The position numbers and the translations under genes are program-made. Source: RBG-16-64-13 sp963718375 (GTDB lineage Bacteria > Actinomycetota > Thermoleophilia > RBG-16-64-13). Taken from it: a stretch of DNA of 64,000 nt. This document shows positions 16,501 to 24,410 of this stretch, in pieces. A model generated the notes under the pieces. That model was not told where the DNA came from. It ran no database searches and saw only the letters and a list, made by a program, of their open reading frames with translations. Each line of letters begins with the position of its first letter. Position 1 is the stretch's first letter. The stretch covers positions 992,001-1,056,000 of the forward strand of contig CAVQZD010000005.1 of NCBI GenBank assembly GCA_963718375.1, in the 5' to 3' direction.

Positions 16501-16658
16501 GGATCCGGGCCCAGGACCTTGAGAAAGGTGGCGGGATTGAAGGTGCCCGCTCCGACCTCAGTGTGGTAAGGCTGCCATATGATGCACCCCTGCTTGGCCC
16601 AGAACTCCTGAAGACCCAGCAGTACTTCTTGGAATGTAGGGGTCCTCTTGTCGGTCAC
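13596..16658 (-). CDS. glyQS: Glycyl-tRNA synthetase, alpha and beta subunits fused
   Basis: At 1020 aa this joins the alpha catalytic chain (residues about 1-290: FQEVLLGLQEFWAKQGCIIW, TFNPATFLKVLGPDPW, YVEPSVRPTDGRYGENP) to the beta chain (from about 318: FLLEIGVEEIPASACRAA) through an Ala/Glu-rich linker around 290-315. Most bacteria of the alpha2beta2 type carry two genes; one-chain versions are known in chlamydiae and some other lineages. The beta half contains the HD-like and anticodon-binding regions (AVLPTSRDFLDLRARALA). It charges tRNA-Gly. No frameshift is seen at the junction, so the fusion is real. It stands alone, followed by hicBA. Confidence 0.96.
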   Translation of the reverse strand: MTDKRTPTFQEVLLGLQEFWAKQGCIIWQPYHTEVGAGTFNPATFLKVLGPDPWKVAYVEPSVRPTDGRYGENPYRMQHYYQYQVILKPCPDNVQDLYLASLEHLGIDLGKHDVRFVEDDWESPTLGAWGLGWEVWIDGMECTQFTYFQQVGGIDLSPTSVELTYGTERLARILQNIDNVFDLQWVPGVTYGDVYKKNEAQWSVYNFELADIPWLQRSFTDYESECERCLERGLTRPAYDYVLKTSHMFNLLDARGAISVTERTGYIARVRNLARKVAEAYAAELAAEAGETVADGAETAAPTPAAESAEPWLWPHHRDARDFLLEIGVEEIPASACRAAIDLLPERVAGLFAAEGVEMAPADVKVMVSPRRIAVLVHEVPGAPEPREIAQRGPAAEAAFDADGKPTKACEGFARAKGVSPAELHVREEDGRRFVYYVTQSESRPTAELLPEICLRIVRDMYFPKNMRWEERGVRFSRPIRWLVALWGDKVVPFNVAGLTSGRVSHGHRWLGKPIEIKRPAEYAEDMAMAHVVVDHVRREQLIHGELDRAAAENGLTWVDPYSKLEEVLFLNEWPTVAVAQFEGHHLSLPAEVLETAMQSHQRYFPMLDKKGELSNTFLFVTNGDPEHLEEITAGNLRVLEGRIEDAEFSFEKDKALGIERMISQLDKIVFHIKAGNMKDKTDRLVALTGYLAEVTGAPGEARERGLEAARLSKADQVSVMVREFADLEGVMGATYALLEGHDSETAQAIREQFLPDAAGGAVPHTLPGALLATVEKADNIVAGFACGEPPSGSKDPHGLRRAAAGMVAIAMEHGLSYDLGALLDKAYDELERFPGLVDRATVVTEAMAFVLERLAKTLADEGLARDTVDAVLPTSRDFLDLRARALALHDFRNGDKWDDLVTVFTRPANLAKKLPDKEAAEAAGAPAGGVRPALFQVEAETALFDALQGAAAIVGPGADSGQYGEALTALASLRPAVDTYFDDVLVMAKEEDVRLNRLRQLAAIAGLVWSVAHLELVQD

Positions 16659-16699
16659 TTGGTCTCCAGGTCCGGGGTAAGGTCAGAGTGCGGCGATCG

Positions 16700-18682
16700 T
16701 CATGGTGTGAGGGTGGTGGTAGGCGCCGCTGTGCTGGGCGGGGCCGTCGTAGGTGGTGCGGTAGTGACGGTAGGCTGCTTGCCCACTATCAGTTTGACCG
16801 TGCTGCCCGCGGCCACGATGGTCCCTGCCACGGGGTTCTGCTGGATGACCTTGTCCCACAGAGACGAATCGGGGGTCTCGTAGTACTCCGCAGTCGCCTT
16901 GAGATGGTATTGAGTCAGCAGGTTCGTGGCCTGACCGAGCGTGAGACCCACCTGGGCTACCACCGGCACCGGGACCAGGTTCTGCTCCGGAGCATTACTG
17001 ACCTGGATAGCTACCTCCGAACCAGCCTCCACCAGCGTACCCGCTGCCGGATCCTGAGCAAGAACCGTGCCACCCGGCAAAGTCGAATCCACTTCGGTGA
17101 CTTTCGGCACCAAGCCCAATTGGATCAGTGCGTTCTCGGCTGCCGCTCGGCTGAGACCCGTCAGGGTAGGCACTAGCACGGTGTTATTGGGAACAGCCAC
17201 CCAGATGGTCACTGTGGTACCGGGATCGACGATGTTACCCGACGCGGGCTCCTGTCGTTGCACGTAGTTGATCTTGGCCGCATCGTCGGTGGGCTCTTCC
17301 TCTACGAGCACTTTCAGCCCCAGTGTCTCGAGCTTGTCTATCGCCGTGTATTTGTCCAAGCCTACGACCATGGGTAGCTGGACCGGGCCGCCGCCCGACG
17401 AGGTATAGACGACCACACTCTGGCCTTTGCGCATAGGCGTTCCTGGGTCGGGGTCCTGGTCGCCCACAAGCCCCTCCGCCACGTCGCCAGACGGTCTGGT
17501 GCCGCCATTCTCCAATTTGAAGCCCGCATCAGACAGGGTCTTATCCGCATCCGGCAGGCTCAGACCCACGACGTTGGGCACGGCCCCCAACTCACCGGGA
17601 CCACCCCACTTGTAGATGCTCACGGCCGTCACGACCAAGGCCAGCAACAGCGCCGCCACGGCCGCCCATAGGATCCAGCCCCTCTTCTTGCCGGACTCGT
17701 TGCCGAAGTACTCTTCAGAGAAGGGGTCGACCGCTATGGGGCCCCGGGGCGTATCCGCGTCGGTCATGAGAGACTGGGCGGCCCATTCGTCCGTGTCCGA
17801 CTCGGCCTCGCCCGGGCGGTACCGGGTGGTGTGCTGAGCCCCAAGTGCCGCCGCCGCCAAGACCGGCTTGCCCTCCTGCACCCTCCAGAGATCGTCGAGC
17901 ATGGCCTGTGCGGTGAGATAGCGCGACGTAGGCTCCTTGCTCATGGCCCGCAAGATGACTGCCTCTAGGTTCTCAGGGATGTCCACGAGCCTGCTTGGTG
18001 GCAAGGGCGCATCGTTGACGTGCTGCATGGCGATACCGACAGAGTTGTCACCTTCGAACGGCAACTTGCCCGTCGCCATCTCGTACATCACCACACCCAG
18101 CGAGTAGAGATCGGAGGCCGCCTCCACGGGCTGCCCTTTGGCCTGCTCTGGCGACAAGTAGTGAGCCGTGCCGATGCTGGTGCCCGCCTCCGTGAGCGAG
18201 GCCCCTCCGCGCGCGCGGGCGATGCCGAAATCGGTGACCTTCACCCGCCCCTCGTCATCGATGATGATGTTCTGCGGCTTGATGTCCCGATGGATGATGT
18301 CGCGCCTGTGCACGTAGCGAAGCGCCTCGACTATCTGCCTCGAGACCGAGACCACGAGCTCAGTGCTGAGCGGAGCGTGCTTGACGATGATGTCCTTGAG
18401 GGAGCGGCCGGGGAGATACTCCATGGCTATGTAGTACGTGCCCTCGGCCTCGCCCTTGTCGTATATCTGGACCACGTTGGGATGGTTCAGGCTGGCGGCG
18501 GAGCTCGCCTCACGCCTGAAGCGCTCGATGAACTCAGCGTCATTGACGTACTGCGAGGAGAGCACCTTGAGGGCCACCTGCCGGCCCAACGCAGTGTCTT
18601 TGGCCAGATATACGTCGGCCATGCCACCACTGCCGACCTTACTAATGATCTCGTAGCGCTCGTCGAAGACTCGCCCTATCAC
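16700..18682 (-). CDS. pknB: Membrane Ser/Thr protein kinase with four PASTA repeats
   Basis: The 660-aa protein has a kinase domain (GSGGMADVYLAKD loop, ALKVL lysine, HRDIKPQNIII, DFGIARARGG, SPEQAKGQPV), a juxtamembrane linker, one helix (WILWAAVAALLLALVVTAVS, about 335-355) and four extracellular PASTA repeats that bind muropeptides, each with a P-x-V/L-x-G-L-like start (GAVPNVVGLSL, PVQLPMVVGL, VLVPTLTGL, VPVPVVAQVGL). The tail is Thr/Pro-rich. PknB-type kinases tune peptidoglycan synthesis and division. GTG at 18682 follows GGAGGG ten bases upstream. It is the last gene of the eight-gene operon beginning at 26863. Confidence 0.95.
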   Translation of the reverse strand: MIGRVFDERYEIISKVGSGGMADVYLAKDTALGRQVALKVLSSQYVNDAEFIERFRREASSAASLNHPNVVQIYDKGEAEGTYYIAMEYLPGRSLKDIIVKHAPLSTELVVSVSRQIVEALRYVHRRDIIHRDIKPQNIIIDDEGRVKVTDFGIARARGGASLTEAGTSIGTAHYLSPEQAKGQPVEAASDLYSLGVVMYEMATGKLPFEGDNSVGIAMQHVNDAPLPPSRLVDIPENLEAVILRAMSKEPTSRYLTAQAMLDDLWRVQEGKPVLAAAALGAQHTTRYRPGEAESDTDEWAAQSLMTDADTPRGPIAVDPFSEEYFGNESGKKRGWILWAAVAALLLALVVTAVSIYKWGGPGELGAVPNVVGLSLPDADKTLSDAGFKLENGGTRPSGDVAEGLVGDQDPDPGTPMRKGQSVVVYTSSGGGPVQLPMVVGLDKYTAIDKLETLGLKVLVEEEPTDDAAKINYVQRQEPASGNIVDPGTTVTIWVAVPNNTVLVPTLTGLSRAAAENALIQLGLVPKVTEVDSTLPGGTVLAQDPAAGTLVEAGSEVAIQVSNAPEQNLVPVPVVAQVGLTLGQATNLLTQYHLKATAEYYETPDSSLWDKVIQQNPVAGTIVAAGSTVKLIVGKQPTVTTAPPTTAPPSTAAPTTTLTP

Positions 18683-18761
18683 TCTGCTATCACCCTCCAG
18701 CCCACCGCGTAAGTCGCGTGGGTAAAGCCTTTACATGCGAATAGTATCTCACCGGCGCGGG

Positions 18762-20144
18762 TCATCGCCCGAGGGCCGCCGACATCACCTTGCGAGCGAT
18801 AGGTGCAGCCACGCCGCCTCCTGTCCCCCCGTTCTCCACGATCACCGCCACCACCACACTGGGGTCCTCGGCCGGCGCGAAGCAGACGAACCAGGAGTGG
18901 GACTCTGCGCCGGATACCTCAGCGGTGCCCGTCTTCCCCGCAACCTGGACGCCCCCCAAAGCCGCCGCGGTTCCCGTCCCGCTGTTCACCGCCTGCACCA
19001 TCAACTCCTTCAAACCGGCCGCCGTGGCGCTGGAGATGGGCTGCGCCCAGACGGACGGGCTGGCCGTCCGCAGCACGCTACCTTTGGCGCTGATGACCTT
19101 GTCCACTATGTAAGGTTTCATCATCTTGCCGTCGTTGGCCACAGCCGAGGCCACCAGGGCCATCTCCAAAGGTGAGGCCAGGACCTCGCCCTGTCCGAAC
19201 GCCGCCTGGGCCACATGAGCTTCGTCCATGCCAGTCGGATCAGGGAAGCGGCTGTCCGCGCCTCCAAGCGGCCAATCCGGTGCCTGGCCGAAGCCGAATG
19301 CCTTGGCATAATCGGAGAGGGTGTCTGCACCCAGGTCGACCCCGACCTTGGCGAAGGTAGTGTTGATGCTGCTGGCGAAGGCTTTGGCGAAGTCGTGCTC
19401 GCCGTAGACCTTGTCGTCATAGTTCGACACCACGTAGCCACCGGCCTTGAAGGTTCCGCTGTCCTCGAACACGGTGTCAGCGGTCACCTTGCCTGTCTCC
19501 AGAGCTGCCGCCGCTACGATGATCTTGAAGACCGACCCCGGAGGATAGAGACCCTGGGTGGCCCTGTTGAGTAGAGGTCGGTTCTCGTCGACGCTTATAT
19601 CTGCCCAGATGTCCTCGAGATGGTTGGGATCGTAGCGCGGGTAGGACACCATGGCGATGACGGCCCCGGTCTTAGGATCGAGCACGATGACCGCTCCCTT
19701 GCGGTCCCCCAGAGCAGCGGCAGCCGCCTCTTGGACCCCCATGTCGATGGTCAGCGCGAGATCCGCGCCCTGCTTGGTGCCCGTGATCTGGTTGACGATG
19801 CCCAAGGTGCCCGACTGCCCTGTGAGGTCAGGATTGTAGACCCTCTCGACACCAGCCCGCCCGTACATCAGACTCGTGTAGCCGAGCCAAGGGGACGTAA
19901 GTGTGCCCTTGGGGTAGGTGCGCTCGTAGTTGTCGCCCATCTTGATGTTGTCGGCCAGCAGCACCCCGTCGGCCGAGTAGATCTTGCCCCGCTCCACCTG
20001 CATCTCTTCCTGGATGGCCCGAGTGTTGGTGGGCTCGATCTTGAGCTCAGAAGCCCTGACCACCTGCCAATACGTGAGCTGCACGATCAAGGCCACGAAG
20101 AGCAGCGAGAAGAAGAGAAAGAGTCGGCGTACGGGCTTGTCCAT
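18762..20144 (-). CDS. pbpA: Class B penicillin-binding protein (transpeptidase)
   Basis: The 460-aa protein has one N-terminal anchor helix (FLFFSLLFVALIVQLTYW) and the three transpeptidase motifs: SVFK with Ser204-Lys207, SIN at 259-261 and KTG at 404-406. It cross-links peptidoglycan stem peptides outside the membrane. It is compact relative to PBP2/PBP3 but matches actinobacterial PbpA. It directly follows the SEDS glycosyltransferase gene without a gap, forming the expected SEDS-bPBP pair, and precedes pknB. Confidence 0.95.
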   Translation of the reverse strand: MDKPVRRLFLFFSLLFVALIVQLTYWQVVRASELKIEPTNTRAIQEEMQVERGKIYSADGVLLADNIKMGDNYERTYPKGTLTSPWLGYTSLMYGRAGVERVYNPDLTGQSGTLGIVNQITGTKQGADLALTIDMGVQEAAAAALGDRKGAVIVLDPKTGAVIAMVSYPRYDPNHLEDIWADISVDENRPLLNRATQGLYPPGSVFKIIVAAAALETGKVTADTVFEDSGTFKAGGYVVSNYDDKVYGEHDFAKAFASSINTTFAKVGVDLGADTLSDYAKAFGFGQAPDWPLGGADSRFPDPTGMDEAHVAQAAFGQGEVLASPLEMALVASAVANDGKMMKPYIVDKVISAKGSVLRTASPSVWAQPISSATAAGLKELMVQAVNSGTGTAAALGGVQVAGKTGTAEVSGAESHSWFVCFAPAEDPSVVVAVIVENGGTGGGVAAPIARKVMSAALGR

Positions 20145-21491
20145 CTAGCTCACCGCCTGCCCACGGGCCGCCTGCTGTGCGCGCGCCACCTGGGCACCGC
20201 CGGAGACCGCCCTCATCGCCGCCGTCTCGGACCTATCGCTGATGCGCAGCAGCAGGGCCACCAACACGAAGTTGGCGACGATGGAGCTGCCTCCGTAGCT
20301 GATGAAAGGCAGGGTGATGCCTGTAAGCGGGATCAGCTTGATGACTCCGCCCATGATCAAGAACGCCTGCAGGGCGAAGATGCTGGTAAGCCCCGTGGCC
20401 AGCAGTCGCCGGAAGTCGTCTCCCGCCCTGACGGCGATCCGGAACCCTCGGTATGTGAAGAACAAGAAGAGCAGGATTATGGCGATGGCACCCAGCAGTC
20501 CGAGCTCCTCGCCGATGGCGGAGAAGATGAAGTCGGTCTCCACGTAGGGGATACGTGGCCTACCCGAAGGGAACATCAGGTAGCCTTGGCCAAGCCCCCG
20601 TCCGAAGAGTCCACCGGAGGCCAAGGCGAACAGCGACTGGACGATCTGATAGCCCTTGTTCTCAGCGTCGGCCCAGGGATTGAGCCATATATCTACCCTG
20701 GTCTGCACGTGAGGAAAGACCAGGTACAGCAGGACCCCGCCGACCGCGAACAGTAGCAGCCCTGCCAGCACGTAGAACGCTCGCCCGGTGGCCGCGTATA
20801 TGAGAGCCAACAGCGCCCCGAAGAACAAGAGGCCCGTGCCGAGGTCCTTCATGAACACCATAAGCGCCATGGACACCGCCCAGACGATCAGCAGGGGCGC
20901 CAGATAGCGCAGCGGTGGCACCGGCACGCCCAGTATGCGACGCGTGCTCACCGTGAGCACCTCGCGTATGTCCACCAGATATCCTGCGAAGAAGATGACC
21001 AACAGGATCTTCGCAAACTCTCCCGGCTGGAAACCCAGCGGTCCGATGCTTACCCAAAGCCTGGCTCCATTGATCTCTTGTCCAAGGAACGCGGTGAGCA
21101 GTAGGGTCACCAAGCCGAGTATGCCGATGGGGAACCGCAGCTTGCAGAGCATCCTCATGTCGCGCAGGACCGCCAGAACCAACAGGAAGGCCCCCACACC
21201 GGCCACAAACCACAGTGATTGCTTGAAGGCCAGTACGGACTTCAGACGGAAGACGAAGACCATGCCTGCAGCGGATAGTAGGGCGGTCACCGGCAGCAGA
21301 TACGGATCAGCGTTGGGCGCAAGAAAGCGGGTGCCTAGATGCGCTACGACAAACAGCACGATGAAGATGGCCGCGTACAAGAGCGGGCCCACTCCAGTCC
21401 ACTCCATCTCGAAGTACACCGATACGAACCCTAAGATGGTCAGAAGAAGGGCCGGCGTCAGAAGCAGTAATTCGCGGTTGCGCAGCCTCAA
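20145..21491 (-). CDS. rodA: SEDS-family peptidoglycan glycosyltransferase (RodA/FtsW)
   Basis: The 448-aa protein has about ten membrane helices and the SEDS signatures NGARLWVSIGPLGFQPGEFAKI, DLGTGLLFF and the C-terminal PLTGITLPFISYGGSSIVANF. It polymerises lipid II into glycan strands together with the adjacent class B PBP. In actinobacteria the copy in this cluster is usually named RodA, although FtsW is similar enough that the name is a judgement from context. Its ATG overlaps the PP2C stop by four bases. Confidence 0.93.
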   Translation of the reverse strand: MRLRNRELLLLTPALLLTILGFVSVYFEMEWTGVGPLLYAAIFIVLFVVAHLGTRFLAPNADPYLLPVTALLSAAGMVFVFRLKSVLAFKQSLWFVAGVGAFLLVLAVLRDMRMLCKLRFPIGILGLVTLLLTAFLGQEINGARLWVSIGPLGFQPGEFAKILLVIFFAGYLVDIREVLTVSTRRILGVPVPPLRYLAPLLIVWAVSMALMVFMKDLGTGLLFFGALLALIYAATGRAFYVLAGLLLFAVGGVLLYLVFPHVQTRVDIWLNPWADAENKGYQIVQSLFALASGGLFGRGLGQGYLMFPSGRPRIPYVETDFIFSAIGEELGLLGAIAIILLFLFFTYRGFRIAVRAGDDFRRLLATGLTSIFALQAFLIMGGVIKLIPLTGITLPFISYGGSSIVANFVLVALLLRISDRSETAAMRAVSGGAQVARAQQAARGQAVS

Positions 21492-22810
21492 AACCCTGTA
21501 CTCAACCCATCCAAGAACCGCTCACCTTCCTCTTTGCTGAGCAGCTCACGCGAATCCACCTGTCCTCTCTCATACAGAGACAGTGCTCCGTACTCGACTG
21601 CTGACAGTCTGTATACCGAAGAGAACTCGACGCCCACGAAGTCCCAAGGAAGGCCCTGGTAGAGCGCCACCTTGCCGTTGTCCTGTCCCAAGTAGTAGAC
21701 GGTGGAGTTGTACCAGGCGAGGCTGCCGATGGCTATGACCAACACCAGAAGCAGGGTGACGGCGGCAACAAGCCATCTGCGACGGCGCTTGTGAGCGTTT
21801 CCACGGTCGCCCTTGCTCTTGCCCCCCTCGCCCTTGGGCGGGGGTACGGTCGCCGGAGAAGACTCATCCTTGCCGACCTCCGCAGTCTCACTCTCCTCTC
21901 GATCCTCCGTCTCGCCCTCGGGATGATCCGAACTGACGGCTCCCGCTCGCAGTGCAACGCCGCGACGCCGCAGGCGCTCGCGCGCGTTCAGGCTTAGGCG
22001 TTCCATGCCACTCGGCGCGGCCACAACGGTGGACCGTCTGTCACTCGGTCCTATGAGGATGCGCGAATCGGACCACGAGCCCTCTTTGCCTGCGTCCGCT
22101 TGCTCGGAGGCCTCCACGTCCACGACGATCACGGTCACATTGTCCTCGCCCCCGTTCTGCAGGGCAGCGTCCACCAGCTCCTGAGCCGTGGTCTGCGCGT
22201 CGTCACCCCTCTCCATGATCCGAGCGATGGTCTCGTCGCCCACCATGCCCGTCAGCCCATCGCTGCAGATGAGCACCCGGTCGCCTGGAGTGACCGTCAG
22301 CTCGAGCATGTCTGGATCGAGGACCATGTCGGTGCCCAAGGCCTTGGTGATGACACTGCGGTGCGGGTGCCTGGCCGCCTGCTCGCGCGTCAAGTCCCCG
22401 CGCCGTATCATCTCGCCCACCCACGAATGGTCCTCAGTGACCTGCGCAAGCACGCCCTCATGCAAGAGGTAGGCGCGCGAGTCACCCACGTGCGCGATGA
22501 GAAGGGTGTCGTCTGCCAGCAGCGCAGCCGTGAGCGTGGTCCCCATGCCCAGGAGCTCGCTCTCCGAGGTGCTTCGCTGGATTATCGCAGTGTTGGCCTT
22601 GAGTATGGCCTCGCGCAGCCCCTGAGTGCCCGCTGACGGTGGGTCGACGGAGAGCAGACCCAGACATGCCATCTGTGAGGCCACCTCGCCCGCGCGGGCT
22701 CCGCCCATGCCGTCACACACGGCATACAGGCCGGGCCGCAGCAAGAAGGAGTCCTCATTGGCAGACCGGACCATCCCACAATCACTCACCACTCCGGCGC
22801 GCAGCCGCAT
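21488..22810 (-). CDS. pstP: Membrane-anchored PP2C-type Ser/Thr phosphatase
   Basis: The 440-aa protein has an N-terminal PP2C domain with all metal-site motifs (NEDSFLL, VCDGMGGARAGE, HVGDSRAYLL, CSDGLTGMV, GGEDNVTVIVV), a charged linker, one helix (WLVAAVTLLLVLVIAIGSLAW, about residue 350) and a small external domain. It dephosphorylates the PknB-type kinases and their targets. It overlaps fhaB by one base and rodA by four. Confidence 0.95.
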   Translation of the reverse strand: MRLRAGVVSDCGMVRSANEDSFLLRPGLYAVCDGMGGARAGEVASQMACLGLLSVDPPSAGTQGLREAILKANTAIIQRSTSESELLGMGTTLTAALLADDTLLIAHVGDSRAYLLHEGVLAQVTEDHSWVGEMIRRGDLTREQAARHPHRSVITKALGTDMVLDPDMLELTVTPGDRVLICSDGLTGMVGDETIARIMERGDDAQTTAQELVDAALQNGGEDNVTVIVVDVEASEQADAGKEGSWSDSRILIGPSDRRSTVVAAPSGMERLSLNARERLRRRGVALRAGAVSSDHPEGETEDREESETAEVGKDESSPATVPPPKGEGGKSKGDRGNAHKRRRRWLVAAVTLLLVLVIAIGSLAWYNSTVYYLGQDNGKVALYQGLPWDFVGVEFSSVYRLSAVEYGALSLYERGQVDSRELLSKEEGERFLDGLSTGF

Positions 22811-23316
22811 CAGTGCACCTTGACCTGGAAGACGGTATCGCCCACCGCGATCCGGTCGCCCATCTGCAGCCGGGTCGGCTCGCTGATAGACCTGCCGTTG
22901 ACTGCAGTGCCGTTCGTGCTCCGCAGGTCTTCGACCCAGAGACCGTCGTCATTCACCTCGAACAGGGCATGTTTCGCAGAGACGAAGGTATCGTCCAAGA
23001 AGATGTCCATGTCCGGCAGGCGACCCGCGAGAGCGTGAGAGTCGGCAGGTAGTACATAGGCCGCTCCTTCCGGCACGCTGGAGCTCTTGAGCACCGCCAG
23101 CGCCCAAAGGCCTCCCTCCATCGCGACAGTCGCTGCGGCAGATCGCTCGGAGGTTTCCTCTTCGTCTTCAGCGCCGGGCATGCGCCAGCGCTGCTCGCCC
23201 ACCACTGGACCGGCGACCCGCAGGTCCCGCGTGCTCGAGCGGACGACGCTGAAGATGAAGAGGTACAGCAGAAAGAGAAACGCTATCTTGCCTACTAGGA
23301 GCAGGGTATCGGACAT
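22810..23316 (-). CDS. fhaB: Membrane FHA-domain protein (FhaB/FipA-like)
   Basis: The 168-aa protein begins with one membrane helix (VGKIAFLFLLYLFIFSVV) and ends with an FHA domain containing DDTFVSAKHALFEV and DLRSTNGTAVNG, which recognises phosphothreonine. In actinobacteria FhaB links PknB signalling to the division machinery. Here the helix is N-terminal, as in the known family. It lies between fhaA and the phosphatase gene, overlapping the latter by one base. Confidence 0.93.
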   Translation of the reverse strand: MSDTLLLVGKIAFLFLLYLFIFSVVRSSTRDLRVAGPVVGEQRWRMPGAEDEEETSERSAAATVAMEGGLWALAVLKSSSVPEGAAYVLPADSHALAGRLPDMDIFLDDTFVSAKHALFEVNDDGLWVEDLRSTNGTAVNGRSISEPTRLQMGDRIAVGDTVFQVKVH

Positions 23317-23336
23317 AGAGTCTCTCTTCCCACGCC

Positions 23337-24398
23337 CTACCTGGACGCCACGGTGATGTGGGCATCTCCGATACGGATGACGTCAGAAGGGCGAACGACC
23401 GTGTTATCGACCGGGTAGCCGTTCACCATAGTGCCATTGGTGGAGCCCAGGTCTTTGACCACGACGCTCCCCTCCGACCAATAGATGACCGCGTGCCGGC
23501 GCGAGACCTCGACACTGTCGACCTGCACGTCCACGTCCCGCGAACGACCCACGACGGCTTTGCCCTGTGGGAAGACGCGCTCCTGTCCGTTCACCTTCAG
23601 CACCAGGGGCTCCGCCGCCGGTTCGACCGGGGTCCGGGCCGCGGGTGTGGTACGCGTGGCGCCGACGACCGCAGGTATCGACGCTGCAGCGGCGGCCGGC
23701 GGCATCGGCGGCATGACTGCGGCCGGCGGCATCGGCACAGCGGCGGCCGGTGGCATCCGCGGCGGTGCATAACCGGGTTGCGCTGGCCCCTGTTCCGTCA
23801 GGGGCGGCGGACCTTGGGGGTCACCATCTTGGGACGTGGGAAAGGGTCGACCGTATGAGGGACCCAGGGCAGGCGGGGTCTGAGACGGCAGCGCAGCAGC
23901 TCCCCCCGCGACGGCGGCTCCTGCGGCCAGGTTGGGCGGCAAGGGAGCGGAGGCCGGAGGCATGGGCGGTGCGCCGTAGTCGTACTGGGCATCCTCGGGC
24001 ACATCCCAGATGCTCTGGGTTGCCGGGGCTCGAACACCCGCCCGCTGATCAGCGCCCTCGTAGTCCGACCGCTCAGCCAGGACCCCGAAGTACCCGGGCT
24101 TGAGGTCAGGATCCATAGTGAGTTCGACCGTTAGGGCGCCCGAAGTCGCGTACCCCTTGTTTTGGACGTGCTTGTCCATATGGCTCTCGAGCTTGTGGAC
24201 GAGTTGGTCGAGGTGGCTCTTGAGACGTGCGAAGTCCTCACGGCACAAGAAGACCGTGTACCGGTCGCGCACCCAAGTCTGCCCGCCTTGAGAGACCTTG
24301 GTCCCCTCAAGCTCCTTGATCAGCTTGCGGGCCAGTTCGGCCGGTTCCACGTGTAGCTTGGATGTCTTTTTTCCTGATGGATCACTCTTTCGCGGCAT
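23337..24398 (-). CDS. fhaA: FHA-domain protein with N-terminal DUF3662 (FhaA-like)
   Basis: The 353-aa protein has an N-terminal DUF3662 domain (about 1-120: VEPAELARKLIKELEGTKV, VFLCREDFARLKSHL), a long Pro/Ala/Met-rich low-complexity linker (about 135-255 with repeated MPPAAA) and a C-terminal FHA domain (DSVEVSRRHAVIYW, DLGSTNGTMVNGYP). The ATG at 24398 is chosen because TAGGAGG lies eight bases upstream; the GTG at 24404 is too close. FhaA is a PknB substrate that binds the lipid II flippase in mycobacteria. It follows the second kinase by 12 bases. Confidence 0.93.
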   Translation of the reverse strand: MPRKSDPSGKKTSKLHVEPAELARKLIKELEGTKVSQGGQTWVRDRYTVFLCREDFARLKSHLDQLVHKLESHMDKHVQNKGYATSGALTVELTMDPDLKPGYFGVLAERSDYEGADQRAGVRAPATQSIWDVPEDAQYDYGAPPMPPASAPLPPNLAAGAAVAGGAAALPSQTPPALGPSYGRPFPTSQDGDPQGPPPLTEQGPAQPGYAPPRMPPAAAVPMPPAAVMPPMPPAAAAASIPAVVGATRTTPAARTPVEPAAEPLVLKVNGQERVFPQGKAVVGRSRDVDVQVDSVEVSRRHAVIYWSEGSVVVKDLGSTNGTMVNGYPVDNTVVRPSDVIRIGDAHITVASR

Positions 24399-24410
24399 CA
24401 GCACTGCCTC